This document shows positions 6,000 through 6,037 of a DNA stretch of 6,037 nucleotides, piece by piece. The position numbers and the translations under genes are program-made. This stretch comes from Rhodocyclaceae bacterium UBA6160 (GTDB taxonomy: Bacteria; Pseudomonadota; Gammaproteobacteria; Burkholderiales; Rhodocyclaceae): NCBI GenBank assembly GCA_002422995.1, contig DIUK01000159.1:4167-10203 (forward strand). The letters are read 5' to 3'. The notes beneath the pieces were generated by a model that saw only the letters and a list, made by a program, of their open reading frames with translations, was not told where the DNA came from and did no database searches. Numbering within the stretch: position 1 is the first letter of the stretch; every line of letters starts with the position of its first letter.

Positions 6000-6037
6000 T
6001 TACAACATGGCTTTGAGCAACTTGGCCATTTCGGACG
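6000..6037 (-). CDS. C-terminal end of an unidentified gene entering from the right edge
   Basis: On the minus strand the last codons read SEMAKLLKAML followed by TAA at 6002-6000. The short amphipathic helical end is compatible with many soluble proteins and I cannot name the family. Support comes from position: two hairpins and a strong terminator follow directly, as expected after a real stop codon. Too little is visible to be certain of the frame. Confidence 0.5.
   Translation of the reverse strand, partial: SEMAKLLKAML

Overview
The window reads as a piece of a Gram-negative, probably betaproteobacterial chromosome. This is a judgement from protein style, intermediate GC content and Shine-Dalgarno use, not from a marker gene. 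Every credible gene lies on the minus strand, so biological order runs from high to low coordinates. I see no RNA genes, insertion sequences, CRISPR arrays or phage genes.

Layout in the direction of transcription. At 6037-6000 are the last 12 or so codons of an unidentified gene. Two hairpins follow, the second with the T-run of an intrinsic terminator (5962-5924). A roughly 190-base leader carries a perfect 16-bp palindrome (5804-5819). Then come five genes: a PP2C-type Ser/Thr protein phosphatase (5737-4871); an FHA-domain protein 4 bases downstream with its Shine-Dalgarno inside the phosphatase gene (4866-4054); after a 134-base gap, a metallo-beta-lactamase-fold enzyme of the class II cyclic-nucleotide phosphodiesterase type (3919-3143); after 42 bases, a GspE/PilB-type secretion or pilus ATPase with an added N-terminal GAF domain (3100-728); and after 21 bases, the N-terminal part of a GAF plus HD-GYP protein that runs off the left edge (706-2).

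The genes look like one signalling module built around an AAA-type traffic ATPase. The phosphatase and FHA protein are the eraser and reader of threonine phosphorylation; the kinase is not in the window. The MBL enzyme would remove a cyclic mononucleotide, and the HD-GYP protein would probably degrade cyclic di-GMP. The ATPase and the HD-GYP protein carry related GAF sensor domains that share a DKRTGYR motif. No pilin, platform protein, secretin or prepilin peptidase gene accompanies the ATPase here, so what it drives is unknown. The linked set of phosphothreonine, cyclic-nucleotide and cyclic-di-GMP components around a GAF-ATPase is the most interesting aspect of the window.
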